Source of the DNA: Acinetobacter haemolyticus CIP 64.3 = MTCC 9819 | GTDB taxonomy: Bacteria > Pseudomonadota > Gammaproteobacteria > Pseudomonadales > Moraxellaceae | Direction: 5' to 3' | NCBI RefSeq assembly: GCF_000369065.1 | Contig: NZ_KB849812.1 | Location: 316,804 to 380,803, forward strand | DNA: 64,000 nucleotides | Shown: piece by piece, positions 36,850 through 44,447 of the stretch | How positions within the stretch are numbered: position 1 is the first letter of the stretch | Layout of the letters: each line of letters starts with the position of its first letter | Notes under the pieces: model-generated | What the model was told of the DNA's origin: nothing | The model's input: the letters and a program-made list of their open reading frames with translations, nothing else | The model's database searches: none | Translations under genes and position numbers: made by a program

Positions 36850-38571
36850 TCAAGTCTCAACAATATTCTTCCCTTTTACCTTCGCTTTTAATAAAGACTG
36901 ATCGGCTTTCTCTAACAATTCCAACCAACTTTCAGCCCCTGTTGCAACGCCAATACTGACCGAGACAAAGAGTTGTTCTCCCGAACGAGAAATCTCAATA
37001 GCCTGCTTAGAAATTTCCAAACGGATACTTTCCGCAATTTGTTTTGCGGCATCTAACTGAATATTTTCAATCACTACCAAAAATTCATCACCACCATAAC
37101 GGACGATTAAATCTGAGGCACGCACATTGTGCTTTAACTGTTCCGCGATCATTATAATCACCTGATCACCGACAATATGCCCATATTGATCATTCACAAA
37201 TTTAAAATTATCAATATCAATCACGATCACACCCAAATGCCCAAGAAGCTCAGGTTTAGATTGAAGTAGATCAAGATACTCATCTAGTGCAAGGCGATTG
37301 GATACCCCTGTCATCGGATCCGAGTTGGCAATCTGCTTTAATTGCAACTCCATCGTATCCCGTTGACCTAACATGATTTTGAGTTTGTCTATCGCTTCAA
37401 ATAAAGAATAGAACTCGTTTTGAGATTTGCGTGGATTCACAGGCTCATCGCTGACATCAGACAATCCAAGAATCATATTTCGGGCCTTAATCAATGGACT
37501 AAACACTTTTTGCTTAGCATAAATCATCGTAAAAAGCGCAATCATCAAAGAGAGACTAGAAATACCAAGGGTAAAAAGAAACTGTTGTCGAGCATTCTGA
37601 TTTTGGGTAGTCGCAAATTCAATGCTGTAATCCAAAATATAGTTTTGCAGATCAATCACCGTTGTAAACTTGTCTACGATTTGCTCTGTTAGCTCCGTCC
37701 CAGAAATAAAATAATCTTCATTATTTTTACTCTGTAATAATAATCGAGTTACGATCGGAAGTCCTTGATCCAAAAACTCAGTTTTGACTCGTTGATGCAA
37801 CCGACTATATTCAGGTGTTTTGGATTGTTCTAAATGAATGGTGTCCACCAACGCCCATAAATAGCGTGTTTGATGTTGTGTTTGCAAAGATCGAGCAAGA
37901 TTTTCATCTGAGATTTTTTCATCAAACGTAACGGGAGCCATAATATTAGAAGCAACACGTCCCGCCTGATCACGCATATCCGTTAAGATCAGAATAGAAG
38001 TAAAGTAATTTGAAATTTTACTATCTTTGCTCTCTGATAAAATCATCCATTTATTTAAAAGTTCACGTGCTTTATCCCATGCAGTAAACATCGACAAAAT
38101 CGCTTGATCGAACTGCAAAGATGTTCGTTGATGAGGTGGAATAAGTGCATAAGCATCCACTGTAATTCGCGCTTGCGCCAATTCTGCTTTTAAATCAGTC
38201 TGCAAAGATTGAGCTATCGATGGAAAGCCACCTTGCTCCAAGATTGTGACTGTTTGATCAATTTCAGCATCTACAATATCTCTAAAAGCGTGTAACTCTG
38301 CTTGGTTTGCAGCCAGCTCATCGGGTGTGCTGGACATTACCTTATTTGCCGGCGCACGTTCCCTAGAGATTTTATTCACAGTCTTAACCAGTGCTCGTAA
38401 ACTGGTCGTATCTGTCAGCACTTGTTTGGTTTCGGTATATTCTTGACAACTCCGGATAATCAGCGGAATAGAAATATATAAGATCGATAAAATGATCACA
38501 GCCATACATGAAAACAAACGGAGGCTGATCTGCTCAGAACGTAGTTTTGAGTTTTTTAAATCACGTCCCAT
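36850..38571 (-). CDS. Membrane-anchored diguanylate cyclase (GGDEF)
   Basis: Start set at the ATG at 38571 because AAGG lies 7 bases upstream; an ATG two codons earlier is too close to it. 573 residues: a membrane helix near 20-42, a periplasmic sensor region of about 290 residues with no recognised fold, a second helix near 340-360, and a C-terminal GGDEF domain (about 410-573). RYGGDEF is intact, and RASD five residues upstream is a product-inhibition I-site. It should make cyclic di-GMP in response to an unknown periplasmic cue. No EAL domain is present. Confidence 0.9.
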   Translation of the reverse strand: MGRDLKNSKLRSEQISLRLFSCMAVIILSILYISIPLIIRSCQEYTETKQVLTDTTSLRALVKTVNKISRERAPANKVMSSTPDELAANQAELHAFRDIVDAEIDQTVTILEQGGFPSIAQSLQTDLKAELAQARITVDAYALIPPHQRTSLQFDQAILSMFTAWDKARELLNKWMILSESKDSKISNYFTSILILTDMRDQAGRVASNIMAPVTFDEKISDENLARSLQTQHQTRYLWALVDTIHLEQSKTPEYSRLHQRVKTEFLDQGLPIVTRLLLQSKNNEDYFISGTELTEQIVDKFTTVIDLQNYILDYSIEFATTQNQNARQQFLFTLGISSLSLMIALFTMIYAKQKVFSPLIKARNMILGLSDVSDEPVNPRKSQNEFYSLFEAIDKLKIMLGQRDTMELQLKQIANSDPMTGVSNRLALDEYLDLLQSKPELLGHLGVIVIDIDNFKFVNDQYGHIVGDQVIIMIAEQLKHNVRASDLIVRYGGDEFLVVIENIQLDAAKQIAESIRLEISKQAIEISRSGEQLFVSVSIGVATGAESWLELLEKADQSLLKAKVKGKNIVET

Positions 38572-38765
38572 GAACATACCTTGCTTTTCTCACCCATTAT
38601 TTTGGTTAATTCATAACCAAATAAACATTTTAGCGATGTTCTAACAATCACAAAACCTTTATACGACCAACATCATATACGCCCACCCACTTCATTGCCG
38701 AAACAGATTGTAAAAATGAAAATTATCAATTTTACAAATCAGCCATCAAGCCACATACTTTGATC
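38572..38765. other. Intergenic region upstream of the cyclase
   Basis: No gene is visible. The plus strand contains TTTACA (38731-38736) and CATACT (38754-38759) with a 17-bp spacer, the presumed promoter of the candidate small RNA that follows. The cyclase promoter should lie here on the minus strand, but I cannot pick it with confidence. Confidence 0.4.
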
Positions 38766-38878
38766 AATGAATATATGACTTACTACTCACTCGTTACCCT
38801 CTAGGATGTTTTCTCCCCCCAAATGTAAACATCCTATTTCTCAGCCCAACTCATGCTAAGAGATTGGGCTTTTTTTTG
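38766..38878 (+). ncRNA. Candidate small RNA between the cyclase gene and blaOXA
   Basis: No plus-strand gene precedes it, yet a strong plus-strand terminator is present: AGCCCAACTC pairs with GAG-A-TTGGGCT (38843-38852 with 38860-38870), followed by eight T. Just upstream is a perfect 10-bp hairpin TAGGATGTTT/AAACATCCTA (38802-38811 with 38827-38836) whose loop exposes CCCCCC. A C-rich loop plus an intrinsic terminator is a common design for sRNAs that pair with ribosome-binding sites. The start near 38766 is inferred from the promoter at 38731-38759. I do not recognise it as a named family. Confidence 0.55.
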
Positions 38879-38900
38879 CTTAAAATCAGTGAATTACGCA

Positions 38901-39728
38901 TTACAATAATTTCAATTGCGTAAGTGCCTGATAAACAATTTCTTTACGTGCAGCTGCATGCGCAGGTTGATTCATTTCCATATTGAGAGAAAAAGCGATC
39001 ACTTTTCCGTTCGGATCTTCAATCCATCCAGTCCACCATCCTACTTGCGGAGTAATATCCATTCCCCAACCACTTTTGGCGTAAACTTTAGTTCCCCGTA
39101 TTTCATCCACCAGCAGCATATCAATCACTTGCTGTTGTGTTTTTGGGGTAAATGGTAACTCCTGTTTCGCAAGCCTGTAAGCAAATTGAGCTTCTTCGAT
39201 TGGCGTGATCTTTAAAGGTCCAATGAGCCAGAAGTTATCAACTTGTGTTCCGATGCGTGTATTACCGAAGCCGACTCTTTTGACTTCCTTTGCCATCAAA
39301 TCCAATCCGATTCTCTGGGCAAGCGCTTGATAAACAGGTACAGCAGAAGCTTGCATGGCTTCAGCTAAAGTCAGATCTTTTTCCCAACTTTCAAAAGCAC
39401 GTTTCTGACCATCCCACTTAAATACTTCATTTGGTGAAGTTTTATCATGTTCAATACCAATCAAAGCATTTAATATTTTGAAAGTAGATGCTGGGATATA
39501 CGCAGTTTTGGCACGATTCAGATCATTACCGTATGCTTTATACGCCTGTCCATCAAAGGTAATTAGAACACCTGTTGTTTGAACATTCTCAAACAAGGAA
39601 GCGATCTGCTTTGTTTGATCGTTTTCAATTTGATTGAACAAGACTGGAGTATGGATATGCTGGCAGGCGACACCGCTTAATCCAAATCCTATGAGCACAG
39701 TGAGGGTGTATAATTTTGATAGCTTCAT
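38901..39728 (-). CDS. blaOXA: Class D beta-lactamase, OXA-214/215-like
   Basis: Serine beta-lactamase of 275 residues with an N-terminal export signal ending in GVACQ, possibly a lipoprotein. Catalytic motifs are STFK in PASTFKILNALIG, SxV in QASAVPVYQ, FGN in RVGFGNTRIG, and KSG in YAKSGWGMD. FGN in place of YGN and the WWTGWIE segment fit the Acinetobacter carbapenem-hydrolysing group. I recognise it as OXA-214/215-like, the intrinsic enzyme of A. haemolyticus; the exact variant is uncertain. No insertion sequence or strong promoter lies directly upstream, so expression may be low. A terminator-like hairpin sits about 110 bp upstream on the same strand. Confidence 0.9.
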   Translation of the reverse strand: MKLSKLYTLTVLIGFGLSGVACQHIHTPVLFNQIENDQTKQIASLFENVQTTGVLITFDGQAYKAYGNDLNRAKTAYIPASTFKILNALIGIEHDKTSPNEVFKWDGQKRAFESWEKDLTLAEAMQASAVPVYQALAQRIGLDLMAKEVKRVGFGNTRIGTQVDNFWLIGPLKITPIEEAQFAYRLAKQELPFTPKTQQQVIDMLLVDEIRGTKVYAKSGWGMDITPQVGWWTGWIEDPNGKVIAFSLNMEMNQPAHAAARKEIVYQALTQLKLL

Positions 39729-39830
39729 TTTCTGTATTTAAAATTATCTGAGTTTAGTTGTCACTATAGACCTTTTTATACAAATTACTTTGTGATATTT
39801 ATTGATCTAGATCTTCTACTATAAGTAAAT

Positions 39831-39929
39831 AAAAAAAAGCTCGACCTTGGGGAAAGCCGAGCTAGAAAACTTAAAAAATACACAAGGAAAATGTTAGGAG
39901 ATCGTAAAATGCAAATTACATATCTCTTG
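39831..39929 (-). ncRNA. Candidate small RNA or leader upstream of blaOXA
   Basis: On the minus strand TTTACT (39959-39964), a 17-bp spacer and CATAAT (39936-39941) form a promoter-like pair. About 85-100 nt downstream is an intrinsic terminator, AGCTCGGC/GTCGAGCT (39856-39863 with 39838-39845), followed by a T-run. The transcript would contain the SD-complementary stretches TCTCCT and TTTCCTTG. It is read in the same direction as blaOXA and ends about 100 bp before it, so it could be an independent sRNA or an attenuated leader. Confidence 0.5.
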
Positions 39930-40448
39930 ATTCGTATTATGTGAACTATGCCTCAAAAAGTAAAGTAAATTAAATAAATTATTTTCTGTTTTTTAATCGG
40001 TTTATTAAATACTGATGATTATTTAAGCTTGTCCACAACCAATTTGGCTGATTTTATCAACAAGATTACTGCTATTTTTTTGCTAATTTGATTGCATATT
40101 TGTGAAATAAACGCATTAGAAACACATTTTTCATGGCAATTTTATGACAAATCACCACAGCAAATAAACGTAAAAACCGATTATAACAATCGAATTAACC
40201 AATCAATATCCTTTCATTCCCTACATGCATAAAGCATTTATTTTTATAACAAAATGATCATATCTAACTGTTAGTTATATATTTTCTTTCAGGTTGACAA
40301 GAAATGATGCTTTTGTTTGATTTTTAATCAACCTATTGTACTGATTTTACCCTTGGTCGAGTAATTCGATTTATGACATTGACAACATACTTTGTTACAA
40401 TACAATGACTCCAACTTAACTCAATCACTGTTAAAGCTGGAAATTATT
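39930..40448. other. Intergenic region upstream of the Omp33-36 porin, with its promoter
   Basis: No gene is visible in this AT-rich stretch. Near the porin is a strong promoter: TTGACA (40379-40384), 16-bp spacer, TACAAT (40401-40406), about 40 bp before the ATG at 40449. This fits high constitutive expression of an abundant outer-membrane protein. Confidence 0.7.
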
Positions 40449-41369
40449 ATGAAAAAACTCGGTTTAGCCACTGCTTTATTATTAGCCATGACCGGTGCCA
40501 ACGCTTACCAAGTAGAAGTTCAAGGTCAATCTGAATTCATCAACGCAACTGATGCAAATGACAAAGACTTTACTGGTGCTGGCCAAGCAACTTATTACTT
40601 CAAAGATGTAGACGCTTCTAAAGGTCCTTTAGCTGAAGCTGCGTTCTTAAACCAAGCTTCTAATGTTTCTGCAGCATATAGCTTTGCAAAATTAAGCGGC
40701 GATGAAGTTGTAACATCTAAAACCCAATCTTATGGTGCTAAAGGTGAAGCTTATATTCCAACACCTTACCTACCAGTATATACAAGCGCATCTTATAGCC
40801 ACACTAAATCTAAAAGTGATGATGAGCGAGACAATGGTGACCGCTTCGCATTAGAAGTAGGTACTATGCTTACACCTAACTTCTTAGTTGCTGTTGGTTA
40901 TACTAACATTGCTGACCAATTTGCTTTAGATGCTAACAGCGTACTTTCTAGTGGTATTGCTAAATCATTTGCTCAACCATTAGTTATTGGTGAAGACCAA
41001 GACGCAATCACTGCACGTACTAAATACGTTGGTAACATCGACGGTACAAACATGGCTGTAGGTTTCGAAGCAGGTCTTGTTTATGGCGATACAACCGCTT
41101 ATGAATTAAAAACTGACTTCTATGTAACACCTAAGTTAAGCGTTGGTGCTTCTTATGCAGAAGTAAGTGCAAGCTCTAACCAAGCAAATGACAAATTCTC
41201 TCCAATCAAATCAGCTTGGGGTGCAAATGTAAATTACTTCATCACTCCAGCGATTGCTGTTGGTGCAAGCTACGTAAATGCAAATGCGAAAAGCTTCCTA
41301 GATGAAGATGCTGAAACTGTAAACTTAGATACGCAAACTATCGGCTTAAACGCGAAGTTCCGTTTCTAA
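40449..41369 (+). CDS. Omp33-36-type outer membrane porin
   Basis: Protein of 306 residues from the ATG at 40449; the frame extends 19 codons upstream over the promoter and is rejected there. A cleavable signal peptide MKKLGLATALLLAMTGANA is followed by a beta-rich mature protein ending in an aromatic C-terminal residue (LNAKFRF), the outer-membrane sorting signal. It closely resembles A. baumannii Omp33-36, a water-conducting porin linked to carbapenem susceptibility and virulence. It shares the signature GPLAEAAFLNQASNVS with two further paralogues at 53184 and 54231. The name rests on sequence memory. Confidence 0.85.
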   Translation: MKKLGLATALLLAMTGANAYQVEVQGQSEFINATDANDKDFTGAGQATYYFKDVDASKGPLAEAAFLNQASNVSAAYSFAKLSGDEVVTSKTQSYGAKGEAYIPTPYLPVYTSASYSHTKSKSDDERDNGDRFALEVGTMLTPNFLVAVGYTNIADQFALDANSVLSSGIAKSFAQPLVIGEDQDAITARTKYVGNIDGTNMAVGFEAGLVYGDTTAYELKTDFYVTPKLSVGASYAEVSASSNQANDKFSPIKSAWGANVNYFITPAIAVGASYVNANAKSFLDEDAETVNLDTQTIGLNAKFRF

Positions 41370-41413
41370 TTTTGGATTTTGGTTCTTTCTATAGAACATA
41401 TGATTCATAATAA

Positions 41414-41441
41414 AAAAACCAGTTCTTTTGAACTGGTTTTT
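41414..41441. terminator. Bidirectional terminator after the porin
   Basis: Perfect stem AAAAACCAGTTC/GAACTGGTTTTT with loop TTTT, followed by T on the plus strand and preceded by A, so it can work in both directions between convergent genes. Confidence 0.9.
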
Positions 41442-41488
41442 TTATGCAACGATTTGCAGAGTAAATTGATAATAACTGAAAAATAAAA

Positions 41489-42142
41489 TCAGGAAATTTT
41501 CTTCTCATCAATATTTAACGCACTGATTGCTAAAACAGCTTGGGTACGATTCTGCACGCCCAATTTACGGAAAATCGCCGTCACATGTGCTTTAATTGTT
41601 GCCTCAGAGACATCAAGCTCATAAGCAATTTGTTTATTTAACAAGCCTTCAGCAACCATCATAAGTACGCGAAATTGCTGCGGTGTTAAGGACTGCAAGC
41701 GTTCTGCCAAAGCGGTTTCATCTGCTGCTCTTGGATCAAAGCTCGAATGCGTCGGTAAATTTGGAGGGAGCCAGATTTCGCCTTCTAAAACATGCTTGAT
41801 AGCTTCACCAATATGACTTGGATGAGATGATTTTGGGATATATCCCATTGCCCCATGTGCAATGGCACGTTGAATAATCGAAACCTCTTCATGTGCTGAG
41901 ACCACAATAATTGGAATCGCAGGATATTGCGCTCGCACATAAACCAGAGCAGAAAAACCCGATGCACCAGGCAGGTTTAAATCAAGCAAAACTAAATCAG
42001 GTTCAGCACCATGCTCTAAACGCTTATAAAACTCATCTACATCAGCCGTTTCTTGAATCTGCGCTTGTGGCAAACTGTAACGCACCGCTTGAATTAAAGC
42101 GTGTCTAAAGAGAGGGTGATCATCTACAATTAAAATATTCAT
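41489..42142 (-). CDS. NarL/LuxR-type response regulator, ErdR-like
   Basis: Start set at the ATG at 42142 (217 residues). The receiver domain (1-120) has ILIVDDHPLFRHAL, the phospho-acceptor Asp in LVLLDLNLPGASG, and the conserved Lys in YIPKSS. The LuxR-type HTH (about 150-210) has LTPQQFRVLMMVAEGLLNKQIAYELDVSEATIKAHVTAIFRKL, with position conserved. It is closest in my memory to ErdR/CrbR-type regulators that activate acetyl-CoA synthetase genes, and acs lies 2.3 kb away. No histidine kinase is in the window, so the partner must be encoded elsewhere. ErdR assignment is inference. Confidence 0.78.
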   Translation of the reverse strand: MNILIVDDHPLFRHALIQAVRYSLPQAQIQETADVDEFYKRLEHGAEPDLVLLDLNLPGASGFSALVYVRAQYPAIPIIVVSAHEEVSIIQRAIAHGAMGYIPKSSHPSHIGEAIKHVLEGEIWLPPNLPTHSSFDPRAADETALAERLQSLTPQQFRVLMMVAEGLLNKQIAYELDVSEATIKAHVTAIFRKLGVQNRTQAVLAISALNIDEKKIS

Positions 42143-42486
42143 AAGCGCTATAAGCAATCTGCTGTTTTAGTACGTCACTGTACGGTGTTTATTAAAATTA
42201 ACCTATCTAAGCCTATTTTTAAATAAACCATTGGTCAAGCACTCTGACATTTTTTCTTTCTTTTTCCAGTAAAATAAATCATATATTTGTATAAATCATC
42301 ACGATGATGGTTCGATCTTAAAAATTTTGAATAGAAACATAAAATTAAATCATCGTAAATTTACGATTTTGTATGCTTATGCGATATATCTTTAAATCAG
42401 ATAAGCTTGCAGCATTTCCTTATTTTACAGCACGACATCAGACGTAGATAAATAAAAGCCATTCGTAATGAACTTTTATTTAGGCA
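42143..42486 (+). promoter_or_regulatory. Divergent region with operator-like palindromes upstream of msuE-sfnG
   Basis: A perfect 16-bp palindrome ATCGTAAATTTACGAT lies at 42352-42367, and a second inverted repeat ATCATC-AC-GATGAT at 42295-42308. Both are upstream of msuE and about 120-190 bp before its start. No sigma-54 (-24/-12) promoter is evident. A sulfur-responsive LysR or other regulator is a plausible binder, but none is encoded nearby. Confidence 0.5.
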
Positions 42487-43233
42487 ATGTCTATGTCCAA
42501 TCGTAATACTGTTTCTACTCCGCTCAACATCGTTGCCGTTTCAGGTGGCCTGAATAGTCCATCAAAAACAGAAAGTCTCGTTCAAGCAATTCTTGATGAG
42601 CTTGCAGAAGCAACGCAGATCAAAGTCCATTTTGTAAAACTCAGTGAAATCGGACCTTTATTAGGTGGTGCAATCTATCGCAACCAATTACCACAACGTG
42701 TACAAGATGATTTGGCTGCGGTAGAGGCTGCAGATGCATTAATTGTTGGAACACCTGTTTATCGTGCTTCGTTTACAGGGCTATTTAAACACTTTTTTGA
42801 TTTCGTTGAACAAACTGCCTTAGTTGATGTTCCTGTACTATTGGCTGCTTCGGGTGGTAGCGACCGCCATGCTTTGGTACTCGAGCATCAACTACGTCCT
42901 TTGTTTAGCTTTTTCCAAGCGCAAACCTTACCAATCGGTGTATACGCGACAGATCGTGATTTCACACCAGCGTACACGGTCAATAGTGAGCAATTGTCTG
43001 ATCGCATCACCTTAGCTGTTGCCCGCGCCTTACCTATTCTGGAATGGGCGCCTGCCAAGGGACAACGCGCAGCAGTCATCAAAGCCAAAACTGAGCAGGC
43101 CAATCAGAACTTGGGGATCAACAAGCAAATTGAACAAGCAGAGGTTTTACCATCAGCGGCTGTTCCAGACCTCGATGCCGCTGAATCTCGCTTACACCCC
43201 AAACCTACAAAAAATTTAACCCACGTCGCTTAG
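42487..43233 (+). CDS. msuE: NAD(P)H-dependent FMN reductase of the MsuE/SsuE type
   Basis: Flavodoxin-fold reductase of 248 residues. It has the phosphate loop AVSGGLNSPSKTESLV near the N-terminus and the flavin/dimer motif GTPVYRASFTGLFKHFFDFVE. It supplies FMNH2 to the two-component monooxygenase encoded 23 bp downstream (SfnG) for use of organosulfur compounds. The C-terminal 50 residues are an Ala/Gln-rich extension not needed by the core fold. ATG codons occur at 42487 and 42493; either may be used. It forms a clear operon with sfnG. Confidence 0.85.
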   Translation: MSMSNRNTVSTPLNIVAVSGGLNSPSKTESLVQAILDELAEATQIKVHFVKLSEIGPLLGGAIYRNQLPQRVQDDLAAVEAADALIVGTPVYRASFTGLFKHFFDFVEQTALVDVPVLLAASGGSDRHALVLEHQLRPLFSFFQAQTLPIGVYATDRDFTPAYTVNSEQLSDRITLAVARALPILEWAPAKGQRAAVIKAKTEQANQNLGINKQIEQAEVLPSAAVPDLDAAESRLHPKPTKNLTHVA

Positions 43234-43256
43234 AAGACTATTTAGAGGGTAAAAAA

Positions 43257-44363
43257 ATGACTATTTCTTCATCTGCAATTAAATTTGCGTATTGGGTTCC
43301 CAATGTCAGTGGCGGACTTGTGGTTAGTAACATCGAACAACGCACTGATTGGAGCTATGACTACAATATCCGTTTAGCACAAACCGCAGAAAAAAATGGG
43401 TTTGAATACGCGCTCACCCAAATCCGTTTTACCGCGGGCTATGGTGCAGAAAATCAACATGAATCGGTGAGCTTTAGTCATGCTTTGTTGGCAAAAACAG
43501 AGAAACTCAAAGTCATCGCAGCAATTCTGCCGGGTCCATGGAAACCTGCACTTGCAGCGAAGCAACTCGCGACCATTGACTATTTAACCCAAGGTCGCAT
43601 CGCAATCAATGTTGTGAGTGGTTGGTTTCGTGGAGAGTTTGATGCAATCGGTGAGCCTTGGCCTGAGCATGATCAACGTTATGTTCGCTCTGAAGAGTTT
43701 ATTCGGACACTCAAAGGTATTTGGACTACAGACAATTATAGCTTTGAAGGTAAATACTACCAGTTTCAAAACTACACGCTAAAACCAAAACCTTTGCAAA
43801 AACCTTATATTGAGGTCTTTCAAGGCGGCAGCTCCCGCGCAGCTCGTGATATGGCAGCTCGTGTCTCAGATTGGTATTTCACCAATGGCAATAGCGTCGC
43901 AGAGATCAAAAAGCAAATCGATGATGTACGTGCCAAAGCAAAACTCGAAAATCGCCAAGTGAAAATCGGAGTGAATGCTTTTATTATCGCCCGAGATACA
44001 GAGCAAGAAGCCCATGCTGTGCTAAATGAAATCATCGCTAAGGCAAATGTAGAGGCAGTCAATGCCTTTGGTGATGCAACACGTGAGGCAGGGGCCGCAG
44101 CGCCAGAACAAGAAGGAAATTGGGCTAAATCAAGCTTTGATGATCTTGTGCAATACAATGATGGCTTTAAAACCAATTTGATTGGTACACCACAGCAAAT
44201 TGCTGAACGAATTGTAGCTTTAAAACAGGTCGGTGTAGATCTGATCCTGTCAGGTTTTCTACATTTTATTGAGGAGGTGGAATATTTTGGTGAAAAAGTA
44301 TTACCGCTGGTACGGCAATTAGAACAACAACGATTGTCTCATGTTACTGCAAAATCAGCTTGA
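43257..44363 (+). CDS. sfnG: FMNH2-dependent dimethylsulfone monooxygenase
   Basis: Luciferase-like TIM-barrel monooxygenase of 368 residues, matching Pseudomonas SfnG strongly (FAYWVPNVSGGLVVSNIEQRTDWSYDYN, SGWFRGEFDAIGEPWPEHDQRY, FQGGSSRAARDMAARVSDWYFTNGN). It converts dimethylsulfone to methanesulfinate using FMNH2 and O2, the step that frees sulfur under sulfate limitation. It follows msuE with an AGAGGG ribosome site. The later enzyme MsuD/SsuD is not in the window. The call is firm. Confidence 0.93.
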   Translation: MTISSSAIKFAYWVPNVSGGLVVSNIEQRTDWSYDYNIRLAQTAEKNGFEYALTQIRFTAGYGAENQHESVSFSHALLAKTEKLKVIAAILPGPWKPALAAKQLATIDYLTQGRIAINVVSGWFRGEFDAIGEPWPEHDQRYVRSEEFIRTLKGIWTTDNYSFEGKYYQFQNYTLKPKPLQKPYIEVFQGGSSRAARDMAARVSDWYFTNGNSVAEIKKQIDDVRAKAKLENRQVKIGVNAFIIARDTEQEAHAVLNEIIAKANVEAVNAFGDATREAGAAAPEQEGNWAKSSFDDLVQYNDGFKTNLIGTPQQIAERIVALKQVGVDLILSGFLHFIEEVEYFGEKVLPLVRQLEQQRLSHVTAKSA

Positions 44364-44415
44364 GTTTCCTTCATTTTTGAATAAGAAGAAAAATAAAGAT
44401 AAAGGCGCAAAATTA

Positions 44416-44437
44416 CCCCCAAGACTCGGCTTGGGGG
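44416..44437. terminator. Terminator between sfnG and acs
   Basis: Stem CCCCCAAG/CTTGGGGG with a 6-base loop, followed on the plus strand by CTTTTT. It sits 10 bp from the acs stop, so it probably serves both convergent genes. Confidence 0.88.
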
Positions 44438-44447
44438 CTTTTTAAGT

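Noticed and set aside
39911..39952. 11-codon plus-strand leader peptide with AGGAG ribosome site
   Set aside because: No downstream plus-strand gene starts nearby and the same DNA is better explained by the minus-strand terminator and candidate RNA; short chance ORFs are common.
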